Source: Mycobacterium sp. E1214 (lineage in GTDB: Bacteria; Actinomycetota; Actinomycetes; Mycobacteriales; Mycobacteriaceae). Taken from it: DNA of 64,000 bases. The notes under the pieces were generated by a model. The model searched no databases. It was not told where the DNA came from and saw only the letters and a list, made by a program, of their open reading frames with translations. Of the stretch, positions 10,229 through 19,845 are shown piece by piece. The stretch lies in NCBI RefSeq assembly GCF_001666755.1, contig NZ_LZJC01000039.1, forward strand, positions 1 to 64,000. Reading direction: 5' to 3'. A program made the position numbers and the translations under genes. How positions within the stretch are numbered: position 1 is the stretch's first letter; each line of letters opens with the position of its first letter.

Positions 10229-12406
10229 GTGAGCGGAAACGCGGTTCGTCTGCAGGCGATCAACAACGTCGAGGCGTACATCCCCCCAGCAATCAGTTTC
10301 GTGGCCGGCGAAGCGCCCGGCGAGGTGTTCGGCGCGAACGTCTTCACCAAGGCCGAGATGCAGGCCCGGCTGCCCAAGGCCATCTTCAAGTCCATCACCG
10401 CGACCATCGACAAGGGCGCCAAGCTGGACCCCGCCGTCGCCGACGCGGTCGCGGTGGCCATGAAGGACTGGGCGTTGGAGCGGGGCGCGACCCACTACGC
10501 GCACGTGTTCTACCCGATGACGGGCCTGACCGCGGAGAAGCATGACAGCTTCCTCGAACCCGTCTCCGACGGCCAGACCCTCGCGGAGTTCGCGGGCAAG
10601 ACGCTGATCCAGGGGGAGCCGGACGCGTCGAGCTTCCCGTCGGGCGGGCTGCGCAGCACCTTCGAGGCCCGCGGCTACACCGGGTGGGACGTCACCAGCC
10701 CCGCCTACATCCTGGAGAACCCGAACGGCAACACCCTGTGCATCCCGACGGTGTTCGTCTCCATGACCGGCGAGGCGCTGGACTACAAGACACCGCTGCT
10801 GCGCAGCCAGCAGGCCATGGGCGTGCACGCCGAGCGCATCCTGCGCCTGTTCGGCCACACCGAGCTCAACAAGGTCGTGTCGTTCTGCGGGCCCGAGCAG
10901 GAGTACTTCCTGGTCGACCGGCACTTCTTCCTGGCCCGCCCGGACCTGGTCAACGCCGGGCGCACGCTGTTCGGCGCCAAGCCGCCCAAGGGCCAGGAGT
11001 TCGACGACCACTACTTCGGTGCGGTGCCCGAGCGGGTGCTGGGCTTCATGATGGACAGCGAGCGTGAGCTGTTCAAGCTCGGCATCCCCGCCAAGACCCG
11101 GCACAACGAGGTGGCCCCCGGCCAGTTCGAGGTGGCGCCGATGTTCGAACGCGCCAACATCGCCTCCGACCACCAGCAGCTGCTGATGACCGTGTTCAAG
11201 ACGATCGCCAAGAAGCACGGCATGGAGTGCCTGTTCCACGAGAAGCCGTTCGCCGGGGTCAACGGGTCGGGCAAGCACGTCAACTTCTCGGTGGGCAACG
11301 CCGAACTGGGGTCGCTGCTGGTGCCCGGCGACACCCCGCACGAGAACGCGCAGTTCCTGGTGTTCTGCGCCGCGGTGATCCGAGCGGTGCACAAATTCGC
11401 TGGGCTGCTTCGCGTTTCGGTGGCCTCGGCGACCAACGACCACCGTCTGGGCGCCAACGAGGCGCCGCCCGCCATCATCTCGATCTTCCTCGGCGAGCAA
11501 CTCGCCGACGTCTTCGAGCAGATCGCCAAGGGCGCGGCCACGTCGTCAAAGGGCAAGGGCACCATGATCATCGGTGTCGACACGCTGCCCCCGCTGCCGA
11601 CCGACCCGGGCGACCGCAACCGCACCAGCCCGTTCGCGTTCACCGGCAACCGCTTCGAGTTCCGGGCGCCGGGGTCGGGTCAGACCGTCGCGGTCCCGAT
11701 GATCGTGCTCAACACGATCATGGCGGACTCGTTCGACTACCTGGCCACGGTGCTGGAGGAGGCCGTCAGCGGCGGCGAGGACTTCGACGAGGCGGTGCAG
11801 AAACTGCTGACCGAGGTCATCACCGATCACGGCGCGGTGGTGTTCAACGGTGACGGGTACTCGGAGAACTGGCAGATCGAGGCCGCCGAGCGCGGGCTGC
11901 CGAACCTCAAGACCACCCTGGACGCCATCCCCGAGCTGATCAAGCCCGCGGCCGTCGAGGTGTTCGAGAAGTACGGGGTCTTCACCGAGCGCGAGCTGCA
12001 CAGCCGCTACGAGGTCCGCCTGGAGCAGTACGCGTTGACGGTGGGTGTCGAGGCGAAGCTGGCCCTGGAGATCGGCACGACGGTGGTGCTGCCGGCCGCG
12101 CTGCGCTACCAGACCGAGCTGGCGCAGAACGTCGCGGCCCTCAAGGCGGCCGGCGTGGAAGCCAGCACGGTTGCGCTGGAAGCGGTTTCGGCGCCCATCG
12201 CCGACCTCACCGCGGCGCTGACGACGCTCAAGGCGGCGCTGGCCGACCACTCGGCCGAGTCGGCGCTCGACGAGGCGACGCACGCCCAAAAGGCGCTGCT
12301 GCCCGCGATGGACGCGGTGCGCACCGCCGCCGACACGCTGGAAGGCGTTGTCGCCGACGACCTTTGGCCGCTGCCGACCTACCAGGAGATGCTCTACATC
12401 CTGTGA
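10229..12406 (+). CDS. glnN: Glutamine synthetase type III
   Basis: This 725-residue enzyme is of the GSIII family, much longer than the GlnA-type (about 450-480) enzymes that carry most mycobacterial glutamine synthesis. It makes glutamine from glutamate, ammonia and ATP. Visible marks are the [11 protein letters not shown] head typical of [18 protein letters not shown] near residue 293, [14 protein letters not shown] near 340 (the ATP/glutamate segment) and [14 protein letters not shown] near 404. The C-terminal 200 residues are a largely helical GSIII extension. The GTG at 10229 has AGGA 8 bases upstream. Its place after two genes that consume glutamine suggests a supply role. It converges with the kinase gene, with 6 bp between the stops. 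Confidence 0.93.
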   Translation: MSGNAVRLQAINNVEAYIPPAISFVAGEAPGEVFGANVFTKAEMQARLPKAIFKSITATIDKGAKLDPAVADAVAVAMKDWALERGATHYAHVFYPMTGLTAEKHDSFLEPVSDGQTLAEFAGKTLIQGEPDASSFPSGGLRSTFEARGYTGWDVTSPAYILENPNGNTLCIPTVFVSMTGEALDYKTPLLRSQQAMGVHAERILRLFGHTELNKVVSFCGPEQEYFLVDRHFFLARPDLVNAGRTLFGAKPPKGQEFDDHYFGAVPERVLGFMMDSERELFKLGIPAKTRHNEVAPGQFEVAPMFERANIASDHQQLLMTVFKTIAKKHGMECLFHEKPFAGVNGSGKHVNFSVGNAELGSLLVPGDTPHENAQFLVFCAAVIRAVHKFAGLLRVSVASATNDHRLGANEAPPAIISIFLGEQLADVFEQIAKGAATSSKGKGTMIIGVDTLPPLPTDPGDRNRTSPFAFTGNRFEFRAPGSGQTVAVPMIVLNTIMADSFDYLATVLEEAVSGGEDFDEAVQKLLTEVITDHGAVVFNGDGYSENWQIEAAERGLPNLKTTLDAIPELIKPAAVEVFEKYGVFTERELHSRYEVRLEQYALTVGVEAKLALEIGTTVVLPAALRYQTELAQNVAALKAAGVEASTVALEAVSAPIADLTAALTTLKAALADHSAESALDEATHAQKALLPAMDAVRTAADTLEGVVADDLWPLPTYQEMLYIL

Positions 12407-12412
12407 CGGCGC

Positions 12413-13918
12413 TCAGCCGTAGGCGTCCCACCAGGTGTGCAGGTCCGTCACGGTCGCCGGGTCGCCGGAGACGTCGTTGAGCATCAGCTTCTCGTCGTTG
12501 GTCCACACGACGTTGGGGTGGTCGTTGTAGTGGCCGCAGGCGATCAGCCCGGCCGGGTCGTTGGGGGTCTGGTCGTAGTGCCAGCTCACGGGGGAGCGGC
12601 CCTCGCCCGGGCAGTCGACCAGGCTGACGTTGGCGATGTCGTCGGTGAACGCCCGCTGTAACCGGTCGGGCGTCGCGAACAGCCCGTAGGTGGCGTGGCT
12701 GGGCCCGCCGGGCTGCGAGTTCGGCCCGCAGGTCACCATGGCCACCGCGTGCACCCAGATGCTGCCCGACTCGGGGGTCGCCGGCGTGCAGGTGCCGGCG
12801 AGGTAGCCCGGCGGCAGCAGGCTGAGCAGCCGGGCCTGGTCCGCGTTGGGGGCGGCGGCGGTCACCGGCGGCGGGGTCTTGGCGGCGCTCGCCCGGGTCG
12901 GGTGGTGCTCGGGGCCGCCCGCGGTGAGCCAGAACCCGGCCGCGACAGCGGCGATCGCGACCGCGCCGGCCGCGGCCGCCACCAGCAGCGACCGGCGTCG
13001 ACGCGGCGCCGCGGCCGCGGCCGGCGGCTCGGCCCCGGGCGGGTCGGCGCGTTCCAGGATCGTGTCGGCGCGCTCCCGTTCGGGGGCGCTGAGCGCCCGG
13101 CGGGCGGCGTCGGCCAGCGCCCCCGCGCTGGGGTAGCGCTCGGCGGGGTCCTTGGCCATGCCGGCGGCGATCACCGCGTCGAACGCGGCGCTCACCCCCG
13201 GGCCCGCCGCGCTGGGCCGGGGCACCGGCTGCATCATGTGCGCGCCGACCAGCACACCGGCGCTGTCCGCGCCGAACGGCGGTGTGCCCGTGAGGGATTC
13301 GTACAGCACGCAGGCCAGCGCGTACACGTCGGCGGCCGGGGTCACCTCGTCGCTGGAAAACCGTTCGGGCGCCATGTATTTCAAGGTGCCCACGGCGGTC
13401 CCCAATTGGGTGAGCTTCTCGTCCGTCGTCGCGCTGGCGATGCCGAAGTCCACCAGGTAGGCGAAGTCGTCGCCGGTGACCAGGATGTTCTGCGGTTTGA
13501 CGTCGCGGTGCGTCACCCCGGCGGCGTGGGCCGCGTCCAGCGCCGCGGCGACCTGATGAATCAGGGCCACCGCCCGCGGAGCCGGCAGCGGGCCGTCGCG
13601 CTCGAGCAGCGTGTCCAGGTCGACGCCCTCGATCAGCCGCATCTCCAGATAGAGCTGCCCGTCGATCTCGCCATAGTCGTGGATCGGCACCACGTGCGGC
13701 TCCCGCAGCCTGCCGGTGATGCGGGCCTCGCGTTCCATCCGCTTGCGGAACACCGGATCCTGGCTGAAGGCCCGCGACATCACCTTCACCGCCACCGGCC
13801 ACTGTTTGACGGTGTGTTCGGCCTCGTACACCTCGCCCATGCCGCCGCGGCCGAGCAGGCGCGTCAAGCGATAGGGCCCGAAGGTCGTGCCCACCCGCGA
13901 GCCCGGCGCGTCACTCAT
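12413..13918 (-). CDS. Transmembrane serine/threonine protein kinase with four-cysteine extracellular domain
   Basis: This 501-residue receptor kinase has a complete Hanks-type catalytic domain at about 15-280: glycine loop GRGGMGEVYEAE, catalytic lysine K45, HRDVKPQN and DFG, then an activation loop with TTDEKLTQLGT that probably autophosphorylates. A short juxtamembrane region, one transmembrane helix (about 310-330) and an extracellular domain of about 150 residues follow. That domain has four cysteines (GTCTP, VTCGP, VDCPG, IACGH), consistent with two disulfides. I do not recognise the sensor domain; it differs from the DsbA-like one next door. The ATG at 13918 follows GAGGGGAG. The 98-bp gap to the second kinase upstream suggests tandem duplication of the kinase part with different sensors attached. 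Confidence 0.9.
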   Translation of the reverse strand: MSDAPGSRVGTTFGPYRLTRLLGRGGMGEVYEAEHTVKQWPVAVKVMSRAFSQDPVFRKRMEREARITGRLREPHVVPIHDYGEIDGQLYLEMRLIEGVDLDTLLERDGPLPAPRAVALIHQVAAALDAAHAAGVTHRDVKPQNILVTGDDFAYLVDFGIASATTDEKLTQLGTAVGTLKYMAPERFSSDEVTPAADVYALACVLYESLTGTPPFGADSAGVLVGAHMMQPVPRPSAAGPGVSAAFDAVIAAGMAKDPAERYPSAGALADAARRALSAPERERADTILERADPPGAEPPAAAAAPRRRRSLLVAAAAGAVAIAAVAAGFWLTAGGPEHHPTRASAAKTPPPVTAAAPNADQARLLSLLPPGYLAGTCTPATPESGSIWVHAVAMVTCGPNSQPGGPSHATYGLFATPDRLQRAFTDDIANVSLVDCPGEGRSPVSWHYDQTPNDPAGLIACGHYNDHPNVVWTNDEKLMLNDVSGDPATVTDLHTWWDAYG

Positions 13919-14015
13919 CGCTGGCTCCCCTCACTGCCCACACACCACCCGGCGACATCAGGAGCAGTATGACACCGACGCTCACGCGACGGCCTTGTGG
14001 CGCAGCGCAATCGGA

Positions 14016-15824
14016 TCACCCGGTGAGCTTGCTCAGCCAGTTCGGGTCCGAGAAATCGACCGACGCGGTGCCATCCCAGACGAACGGCGTGGCGCCGGAG
14101 TTGTAGGCGCTCAGCGTCGCGTAACCGCTGGCGGCCTTGGTCCTGGCGATGCCCAGGTCGTCGCCGGCGTTGATGCACGCGACGGCCTCGGCGTCGGCCC
14201 CGACCCGCACCGCGAGCTGCGCGAGCTCGCCGTCGGTGTGGTCCTCGGCGCCGTGCTCGCGCGGCTGGAAGGTGCTGGCGAACAGGCCGGAATAGAAGTC
14301 CGTGTAGATCTTCGGGTCGTTGCGGGCGGCCACGCAGTACGTCGCCGCCACCGCACGCGTCGAGTACGTCTTGCTGTGCGACTGGTCGTCGAGGAAGTTC
14401 AGCAGGTGGTAGCGGACCGCCAGCTTCTTGTTGTTCACCGCGGTGTCAAGGGCGTCGGCGTTGCTGCGGATGAAGTTTCCGCAGGACGGGCAGATCGGTT
14501 CGTTGAAGACGTCGATCGTCGTGGGTGCGGCCGAACTGCCCACCAACACGCCGTCATTGAGGACCCGCAACGCGACGGCGTCGGGGGCGGGGGGCGGCGA
14601 CGCCGGCGTCGGGCGCGGCGTCGGCTCCCAGGGCCGCCCGACGGCGAGCACCACCACCACGGCGACGACGGCGGCGACGGCGGTACCGACCCCCACCCAG
14701 AGCCACGGCTTGCGGCCGGTCTTCGGCGGCGGTCCCCACGCGGGCATCCCGGGGCCGGGGACGCCGACGCCGTACACGGGCGGCGGGACCCAGCCGGTGG
14801 GCTGCGGCGGCGGCCCGAACGGGTTGCCGGGCACCGGTGCGGTCGCCCATAGCACCGGTGGGGGTGCGGTGTTCCCCAGTACGGGCGGGGTCGCGGGCAT
14901 CGCGGGCGGGGCGGCGGGGCCGTCCGACGGGCCGGGCAGCCGCGCGGCCCGGCTGCGCGACAGGATGTCGGTCGCGCGGTCCCGGTCGGGCGGCACCAGC
15001 GCTGCGTAGGCGGCGGCGGACAGGTCCTCGCAGGTGGCGAAGCGGTCCGCCGGGTTCTTCGCCATGCCGCGGGCGATGACGGCGTCGAACGCGGCCGGAA
15101 TGCTCGGCCGCGCCGCGCTGGGCCGCGGAATGTCCCGGTGCAGGTGGCCACCCAGCACGCTGAGGTGGTCGCCGGTGTACGGCGGCGAACCGGTCAAGCA
15201 CTCGTAGAGCACGCAGGTCAGGGCGTATATGTCGGCCCGCGGCGTCAGGGCGCCGTTGCGGAACCGCTCCGGCGCCATGTATTTGGTGGTGCCCACGGTG
15301 CTGCCGCTTTGCGTCAATTGCTCGTCGGAGGCGGCGCTGGCGATGCCGAAGTCCACCAGGTAGGCGAAATCCGCCGCGCTCACCAAGATGTTCTCCGGCT
15401 TGACGTCGCGGTGCAGCACCCCGGTGGCGTGGGCGGCGTCGAGCGCCGCCCCGACCTGGCGCACGATCGCCACCGCCCGCGGCGGCGCCAGCGGCCCGTA
15501 GGTCTTGAGCAGCCGCGCCAGGTCGGTGCCGTCGATCAGGCGCATGTCGACGTAAAGTTGACCGTCGATCTCCCCGTAATCGTGGATGGGGACGACGTGC
15601 GGTTCCTGCAGCCGGCCCGCCGTGCGGGCTTCACGCTGCATCCGGGAGCGAAACACCGGATCGCCGGACAGCGCCGGGGACATCAGTTTCAGCGCGACGA
15701 CGCGGTCGCGCACCGTGTCCTCCGCCTCATAGACGTCGCCCATGCCGCCGCGTCCGACCAGCCGCCGCAGCCGGTAGGGGCCGAGTTGCGACCCCACCCG
15801 CGAATCCGCCGACGCGTCACCCAT
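14016..15824 (-). CDS. pknE: Serine/threonine protein kinase PknE-like, with extracellular thioredoxin/DsbA-like domain
   Basis: This 602-residue membrane kinase has a catalytic domain at about 16-280 (GRGGMGDVYEAE, catalytic K46, HRDVKPEN, DFG), a proline/glycine-rich linker of about 80 residues, one transmembrane helix near 380-400 and an extracellular thioredoxin-fold domain to the end. This last part starts with SSAAPTTIDVFNEPICPSC, so a CPSC redox motif is present, as in PknE of M. tuberculosis (566 residues). It probably senses redox or nitrosative stress outside the membrane. The ATG at 15824 follows GAGGAG with good spacing. It stands just upstream of the other kinase and reads in the same direction. 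The longer linker is the main difference from the tuberculosis protein. Confidence 0.92.
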   Translation of the reverse strand: MGDASADSRVGSQLGPYRLRRLVGRGGMGDVYEAEDTVRDRVVALKLMSPALSGDPVFRSRMQREARTAGRLQEPHVVPIHDYGEIDGQLYVDMRLIDGTDLARLLKTYGPLAPPRAVAIVRQVGAALDAAHATGVLHRDVKPENILVSAADFAYLVDFGIASAASDEQLTQSGSTVGTTKYMAPERFRNGALTPRADIYALTCVLYECLTGSPPYTGDHLSVLGGHLHRDIPRPSAARPSIPAAFDAVIARGMAKNPADRFATCEDLSAAAYAALVPPDRDRATDILSRSRAARLPGPSDGPAAPPAMPATPPVLGNTAPPPVLWATAPVPGNPFGPPPQPTGWVPPPVYGVGVPGPGMPAWGPPPKTGRKPWLWVGVGTAVAAVVAVVVVLAVGRPWEPTPRPTPASPPPAPDAVALRVLNDGVLVGSSAAPTTIDVFNEPICPSCGNFIRSNADALDTAVNNKKLAVRYHLLNFLDDQSHSKTYSTRAVAATYCVAARNDPKIYTDFYSGLFASTFQPREHGAEDHTDGELAQLAVRVGADAEAVACINAGDDLGIARTKAASGYATLSAYNSGATPFVWDGTASVDFSDPNWLSKLTG

Positions 15825-15943
15825 CGAAGACTCCTCACCCGCCGACGCGTCACAAACCAGCGGCGGCGTGCACGACCAGGCTAAGGTTTGCCGGCCCGCG
15901 GGGCACGGCGATTAGGCAAAGCGGCCGACGCGACGGGGCCGGG

Positions 15944-16282
15944 TCAGCGCAGGTCGTCGTCGCCGGTGGTGCGCTCGGTGAGCCCCTCGCGCGACAGCGC
16001 CCGCACGAACCCGTAGGCCTGCATGCCGGCCGGGCCGGGGTTCTCGGTGATCCAGTCGTTGATCCGGCTCAGGGCCCTGGCCAGGTCGTCGCGGCGGACG
16101 CGGACCAGGTAGGTCTTGCGGTCGTCGTCGGGATCGTCGAGGGAATCGGCGACGGCGACGGGATTTTTGAAGGCGTAGGCGATGCCGTGCACGGCGTCGT
16201 TGTTCAGCGCCCAGCGAATTTCACTGGGCCGCAGGCGATTCACCGCGAGGTTTCGGTAGTCGTTGTCGTTCGCGCTGCTCAC
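15944..16282 (-). CDS. Conserved hypothetical protein, 112 residues
   Basis: This is a soluble acidic protein of unknown function with no signal peptide or membrane segment. It starts with GTG at 16282, preceded by AAGGA at suitable spacing, which supports translation. The sequence is a mix of helices with charged segments (DDPDDDRKTYLVRVRRDDL) and no metal or nucleotide motif. It lies 119 bp upstream of pknE on the same strand and could be co-transcribed with the kinases. I do not recognise the family. Confidence 0.7.
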   Translation of the reverse strand: MSSANDNDYRNLAVNRLRPSEIRWALNNDAVHGIAYAFKNPVAVADSLDDPDDDRKTYLVRVRRDDLARALSRINDWITENPGPAGMQAYGFVRALSREGLTERTTGDDDLR

Positions 16283-16435
16283 CTGGCCGGTGGTCCTTCG
16301 CTGCTGCCCTAGAGATAGTGGATGAGGGTGGACGGGGTGAGGCCGTTCGCGCGGGTCGATTCTCGGTGCCGGCGAGGGCCTCTTTCATCATAAGAACCGG
16401 CGCCGCGGGCCGCATGCCGAGCGCGCCCGGGCCGC

Positions 16436-17689
16436 CTAGGCCGGCCCGCCGCTGAGGCGCCGGGCCGCGTAGCCGAGGGTGCCCAGCCCTAAGACCGCCA
16501 GCCCGGTCACCACCGAGGGCAGCGGCATCGCGAATGCCAGCACTACGCAGCCGAGCAGCCCGATCGCCGGGACGGCGCGCGGTGGGCGGCCCTCGTCGCG
16601 CCCGAGCGTCAGCGCGGCGGCGTTGGTCACCGCGTAGTAGACCAGCACCGCGAACGAGGAGAACCCGATGGCGCCGCGCAGGTCGGCGGTCGCGGCGGCC
16701 GCGGCCACCACCAGGCCGACCAACAGTTCCGCCCGGTGCGGCACCTGGTAGCGCGGGTGCACGGCGGCCAGCGCGTGGGGCAGGTGCCGGTCCCGGGCCA
16801 TCGCCAGGGTGATCCGCGAGACGCCGAGGATGAGGGCGAGCAGCGACCCCAGCGCGGCGACCGCCGCCCCTACCCGCACGACGGGCACCAGCCACCCCGA
16901 CGTCGTCGCGCGGGCCACCTCGGACAGCGGCGCGGCGGCCTGTCCGAGGCGCTGCGGGCCCAGCGCGGTCAGCGCCGCGGCCGCGACCAGTGCGTAGACC
17001 GCGAGCGCGATGCCCAGCGCCAGGGGGATGGCCCGCCGGATGGTGCGCTGCGGATCGCGCACCTCCTCGCCCAGGGTGGCGATGCGCGCGTAGCCGGCGA
17101 ACGCGAAGAACAACAACCCGGCGGCTTGCGCGACACCACCGGCGGTGCCACCCACCGGCCGCAGGTGTTCGGCGTCGCCGGCACGGGAGGTGAAGGCCGC
17201 GACGACGACCGCCGCCAGCACGGCCAGCACCAGAGCCACGATGACCCGCGTCAGCCACGCCGACTTGTGCACGCCCGCATAGTTCACCGCGGTGAGCGCC
17301 GCCACCGCCACCACCGCCACCGCGTGCGCGTGAGACGGCCAGGCGTACAGCCCGGCGGTCAGCGCCATCGCCGCGCACGAGGCGGTCTTGCCGACCACGA
17401 AACCCCACCCCGCCAGGTAGCCCCAGAAGTCACCCAACCGCCGGCGCCCGTAGACGTAACTCCCACCGGAGGTGGGGTAGCGGGCGGCCAGTCGCGCCGA
17501 CGAGGTGCCGTTGCAATAGGCCACGATCGCCGCCAGGGCCAACCCCAGCAGCAGCCAGGAACCGGCGGCCCGGGCCGCGGGCCCCAGCGCGGCGAAGATC
17601 CCGGCGCCGATCATCGAGCCCAGCCCGATCACCACCGCGTCGAACAGCCCGAGGCTGCGCCGAAGCTCGCCGTCCGGCGCGGGGCTCAT
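16436..17689 (-). CDS. APC-superfamily amino acid permease
   Basis: This 417-residue inner-membrane transporter has about 12 hydrophobic segments. The first helix has GLGSMIGAGIFAALGP, the unwound substrate-binding segment typical of the amino acid-polyamine-organocation family, followed by YPTSGGSYVY in TM2-3 and the charged loop GEEVRDPQRTIRRAIP. It probably imports or exchanges amino acids; the substrate cannot be told. The ATG at 17689 was chosen because the transporter homology begins directly there, while the longer frame is arginine-rich and unlikely. It is followed at 153 bp by the small hypothetical gene. Confidence 0.88.
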   Translation of the reverse strand: MSPAPDGELRRSLGLFDAVVIGLGSMIGAGIFAALGPAARAAGSWLLLGLALAAIVAYCNGTSSARLAARYPTSGGSYVYGRRRLGDFWGYLAGWGFVVGKTASCAAMALTAGLYAWPSHAHAVAVVAVAALTAVNYAGVHKSAWLTRVIVALVLAVLAAVVVAAFTSRAGDAEHLRPVGGTAGGVAQAAGLLFFAFAGYARIATLGEEVRDPQRTIRRAIPLALGIALAVYALVAAAALTALGPQRLGQAAAPLSEVARATTSGWLVPVVRVGAAVAALGSLLALILGVSRITLAMARDRHLPHALAAVHPRYQVPHRAELLVGLVVAAAAATADLRGAIGFSSFAVLVYYAVTNAAALTLGRDEGRPPRAVPAIGLLGCVVLAFAMPLPSVVTGLAVLGLGTLGYAARRLSGGPA

Positions 17690-17721
17690 GCCGCCATTGA
17701 ACAGCCGATCCGGGTGAAACG

Positions 17722-18711
17722 TCAACGCGCAGAGAGCGTCCCGAGCTGCGGCAGCACCTCGGCGGCGAACAGCTCGAGGTTGCCGGCCAGCGCGCCGACG
17801 GCGCTCGGGGCGCGCACGTAGACCCGCGATATCCCCAACTCGGCGTAGGGCCCCAACTGGTCGACGACCTGCGCGGGCGAGCCGCACAGGACGGTGCCGT
17901 CGAAGGACTGCGAGCCGAAATGGACCGGGTCGAGCGCGGCCCGGGCCTGTTCGCGGGTGCGACCGACCCCGGCGAGCGCGCTCATCGAGAAGGCGATGTC
18001 ACCCGGGTCGCGGCCGATGTCGCGGGCCGCCTGGCGGACCAGCTCGATCTGCGTCGCGACGTCGTCGCTTTTCAGTTCGCTCTTGCGCTGATCGCCCGGC
18101 GCCCGGCGCCTGCTGGTCTGCAGGTTGAATTCGTCGGCGAAGCGCGCGGCGAGCGCGGGCGTGCGCCGCTTGCCGATGCCGCCGAGGATGATGGGCGGCC
18201 GCGGGGTTTGCCGCGGCTTGGGCAGCGCGGGCGAATCGCGCAGCTCGAAATGCCGCCCCGGGAACGAATACCGCTGCCCGACGGGCGTTGCCCACAACCC
18301 GGTGATCAGTTCCAGCGCCTCGCCCAGCCGGTCGAAGCGTTCCCGCACCGGGGGGAACGGGATCCCGTAGGCCCGGTGTTCCGGCTCGAAATACCCGGCG
18401 CCCAGGCCGAATTCGACGCGTCCCTCGCTCATCGCGTCGACCTGGGCCACCACGATGGCCAGCGGCCCGGGATGCCGGAAGGTCACCGACGTCACCAGCG
18501 AGCCCAGCCGCAGGCGGGAGGTCTCGCGGGCCAGCCCGGCCAGCGTGGTCCACACGTCGGTCGGGCCCGGCAGCCCGGCACCGGCGAAGGGGGAGTAGTG
18601 GTCCGACAGAAAGAATCCGGCATAGCCGAACTGCTCGACCAAGCTCGCGGTGTCGCGCAGGTCCTGGTAGGTGGCGCCGTTGCTGGGGTCGGTGAAGATC
18701 CGGCACTGCAT
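17722..18711 (-). CDS. LLM-class F420-dependent oxidoreductase
   Basis: This 329-residue protein has the luciferase-like TIM-barrel fold: SDHYSPF near residue 35, LGSLVTSVTFRHP as the barrel strand and turn at the deazaflavin site, and GAGYFEPEHRAYGIPF near 105-120, all typical of mycobacterial F420-dependent reductases and dehydrogenases. Substrates in this family range from lipids to alcohols; none can be assigned. The ATG at 18711 has AAGGAG just upstream; a GTG six bases earlier is possible. It is last in a three-gene minus-strand operon whose promoter region holds a KstR-type operator, suggesting a redox step in sterol catabolism. Confidence 0.85.
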   Translation of the reverse strand: MQCRIFTDPSNGATYQDLRDTASLVEQFGYAGFFLSDHYSPFAGAGLPGPTDVWTTLAGLARETSRLRLGSLVTSVTFRHPGPLAIVVAQVDAMSEGRVEFGLGAGYFEPEHRAYGIPFPPVRERFDRLGEALELITGLWATPVGQRYSFPGRHFELRDSPALPKPRQTPRPPIILGGIGKRRTPALAARFADEFNLQTSRRRAPGDQRKSELKSDDVATQIELVRQAARDIGRDPGDIAFSMSALAGVGRTREQARAALDPVHFGSQSFDGTVLCGSPAQVVDQLGPYAELGISRVYVRAPSAVGALAGNLELFAAEVLPQLGTLSAR

Positions 18712-18720
18712 GGCCACTCC

Positions 18721-19845
18721 TTACCCGAACGGGTTGTTGTCCCGCACTCCGCGATACATGCCCCACCGCACGATGACGGGCATGACCACTCGTTGGACCG
18801 ACCAGAGCGGGAATCGGAACGCGTGGCCGGTGGGCAGGAAAACCTCGAGCCCGTCGGGCTGTATACCCACTAGCGAGCCCCACCGCCGGGTGGGGGCCTT
18901 ATAGGTCCGCAGCCGCCCGCCGCCGAACTCGGCCAGGACGTTGCGGGCCACCAGGGCGTCACCGCGGTTGCGCGCGGAGCTGCGCAGCGGGTCGGTCGCG
19001 GCGACGTCACCGACCGCGAAGACGCCGCGGTGCCCGGGCACCCGCAGCTGCGGGGTGACCCGGACGAACCCGCGCTCGTCGAGCAGCTCCGGCGGCAGCC
19101 AACCGGTGTTGGGCCGGACCCGCCCGATCGCCCAGAGCACGGCCTCGGCGTGGGCGGGCGGTTGCCCGGTGGTCCAGCGGACCGGTCCGTCGGTGATCTC
19201 GTCGCCGGTGAAGTCCTGGGCCAGCTCGGCGCGGTGGCCGGGGTGAACGCCCACCCCGGCCGCGATCAGCCGATCGCGCAGCCGCTTCCAGATGCGCGGG
19301 TGGTGTTCGCCGAGGGCGGCCGCGCCGGGGAAGTACAGGTCGATCCGCTTGTGCGGCCAGGTGGTTGCGAGGTTGAGGGCGCTGCTGACGGCCGCGGCGC
19401 CGCCGCCCACCACGGTCACCGACGTCGCCGCGGCCAGCCGGTCGTGCGCGGCGCGCAGGCCCGCGCCGATGTCGGCGGCCGACTGCAGCGTCGGCTGGCG
19501 CCAGAAGCCGTTGCTGACGCCGGTGGCGATGACCAGCGCGTCGTACTGTTCGGCGATCGCCGACCCGTCGACCCGGCGCCCGTGGACGACCCGGGCCGCC
19601 AGGTCCACGCCGGTGAGCGAGGCCTGCACGGTCCGGACCGCGTCGAGGCGGCGGAACCGGTCGAACGGAACCCAGTAGTCCCGCGCCCAGTCGTCGGGGC
19701 GCGCGAGCCGCACCCCCAGTTCCTGGCCGCTCACCAGCCCCGGTTTGGCGGAGATCCCGACGACGTCGGCGGAGCGGGACAACCGGATTGCGGTCAGCAG
19801 GCCGGCGTCACCGAGCCCGGCGATCACCACGCGCCTGCGGTTCAT
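18721..19845 (-). CDS. FAD/NAD(P)-dependent pyridine nucleotide-disulfide-type oxidoreductase
   Basis: This 374-residue flavoprotein resembles the type II NADH dehydrogenase/AIF branch. It has an N-terminal FAD loop VVIAGLGDAGLLTAIRLS, a central NAD(P) loop VTVVGGGAAAVSSALNLA near 155, and a late FAVGDVAATDP that closes over FAD. No redox-active CxxC is present, so it is not a disulfide reductase; electron transfer to a quinone or another protein is more likely. The ATG at 19845 overlaps the stop of the upstream DUF1295 gene by 4 bp, indicating translational coupling. The LLM gene follows after 9 bp. Confidence 0.87.
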   Translation of the reverse strand: MNRRRVVIAGLGDAGLLTAIRLSRSADVVGISAKPGLVSGQELGVRLARPDDWARDYWVPFDRFRRLDAVRTVQASLTGVDLAARVVHGRRVDGSAIAEQYDALVIATGVSNGFWRQPTLQSAADIGAGLRAAHDRLAAATSVTVVGGGAAAVSSALNLATTWPHKRIDLYFPGAAALGEHHPRIWKRLRDRLIAAGVGVHPGHRAELAQDFTGDEITDGPVRWTTGQPPAHAEAVLWAIGRVRPNTGWLPPELLDERGFVRVTPQLRVPGHRGVFAVGDVAATDPLRSSARNRGDALVARNVLAEFGGGRLRTYKAPTRRWGSLVGIQPDGLEVFLPTGHAFRFPLWSVQRVVMPVIVRWGMYRGVRDNNPFG

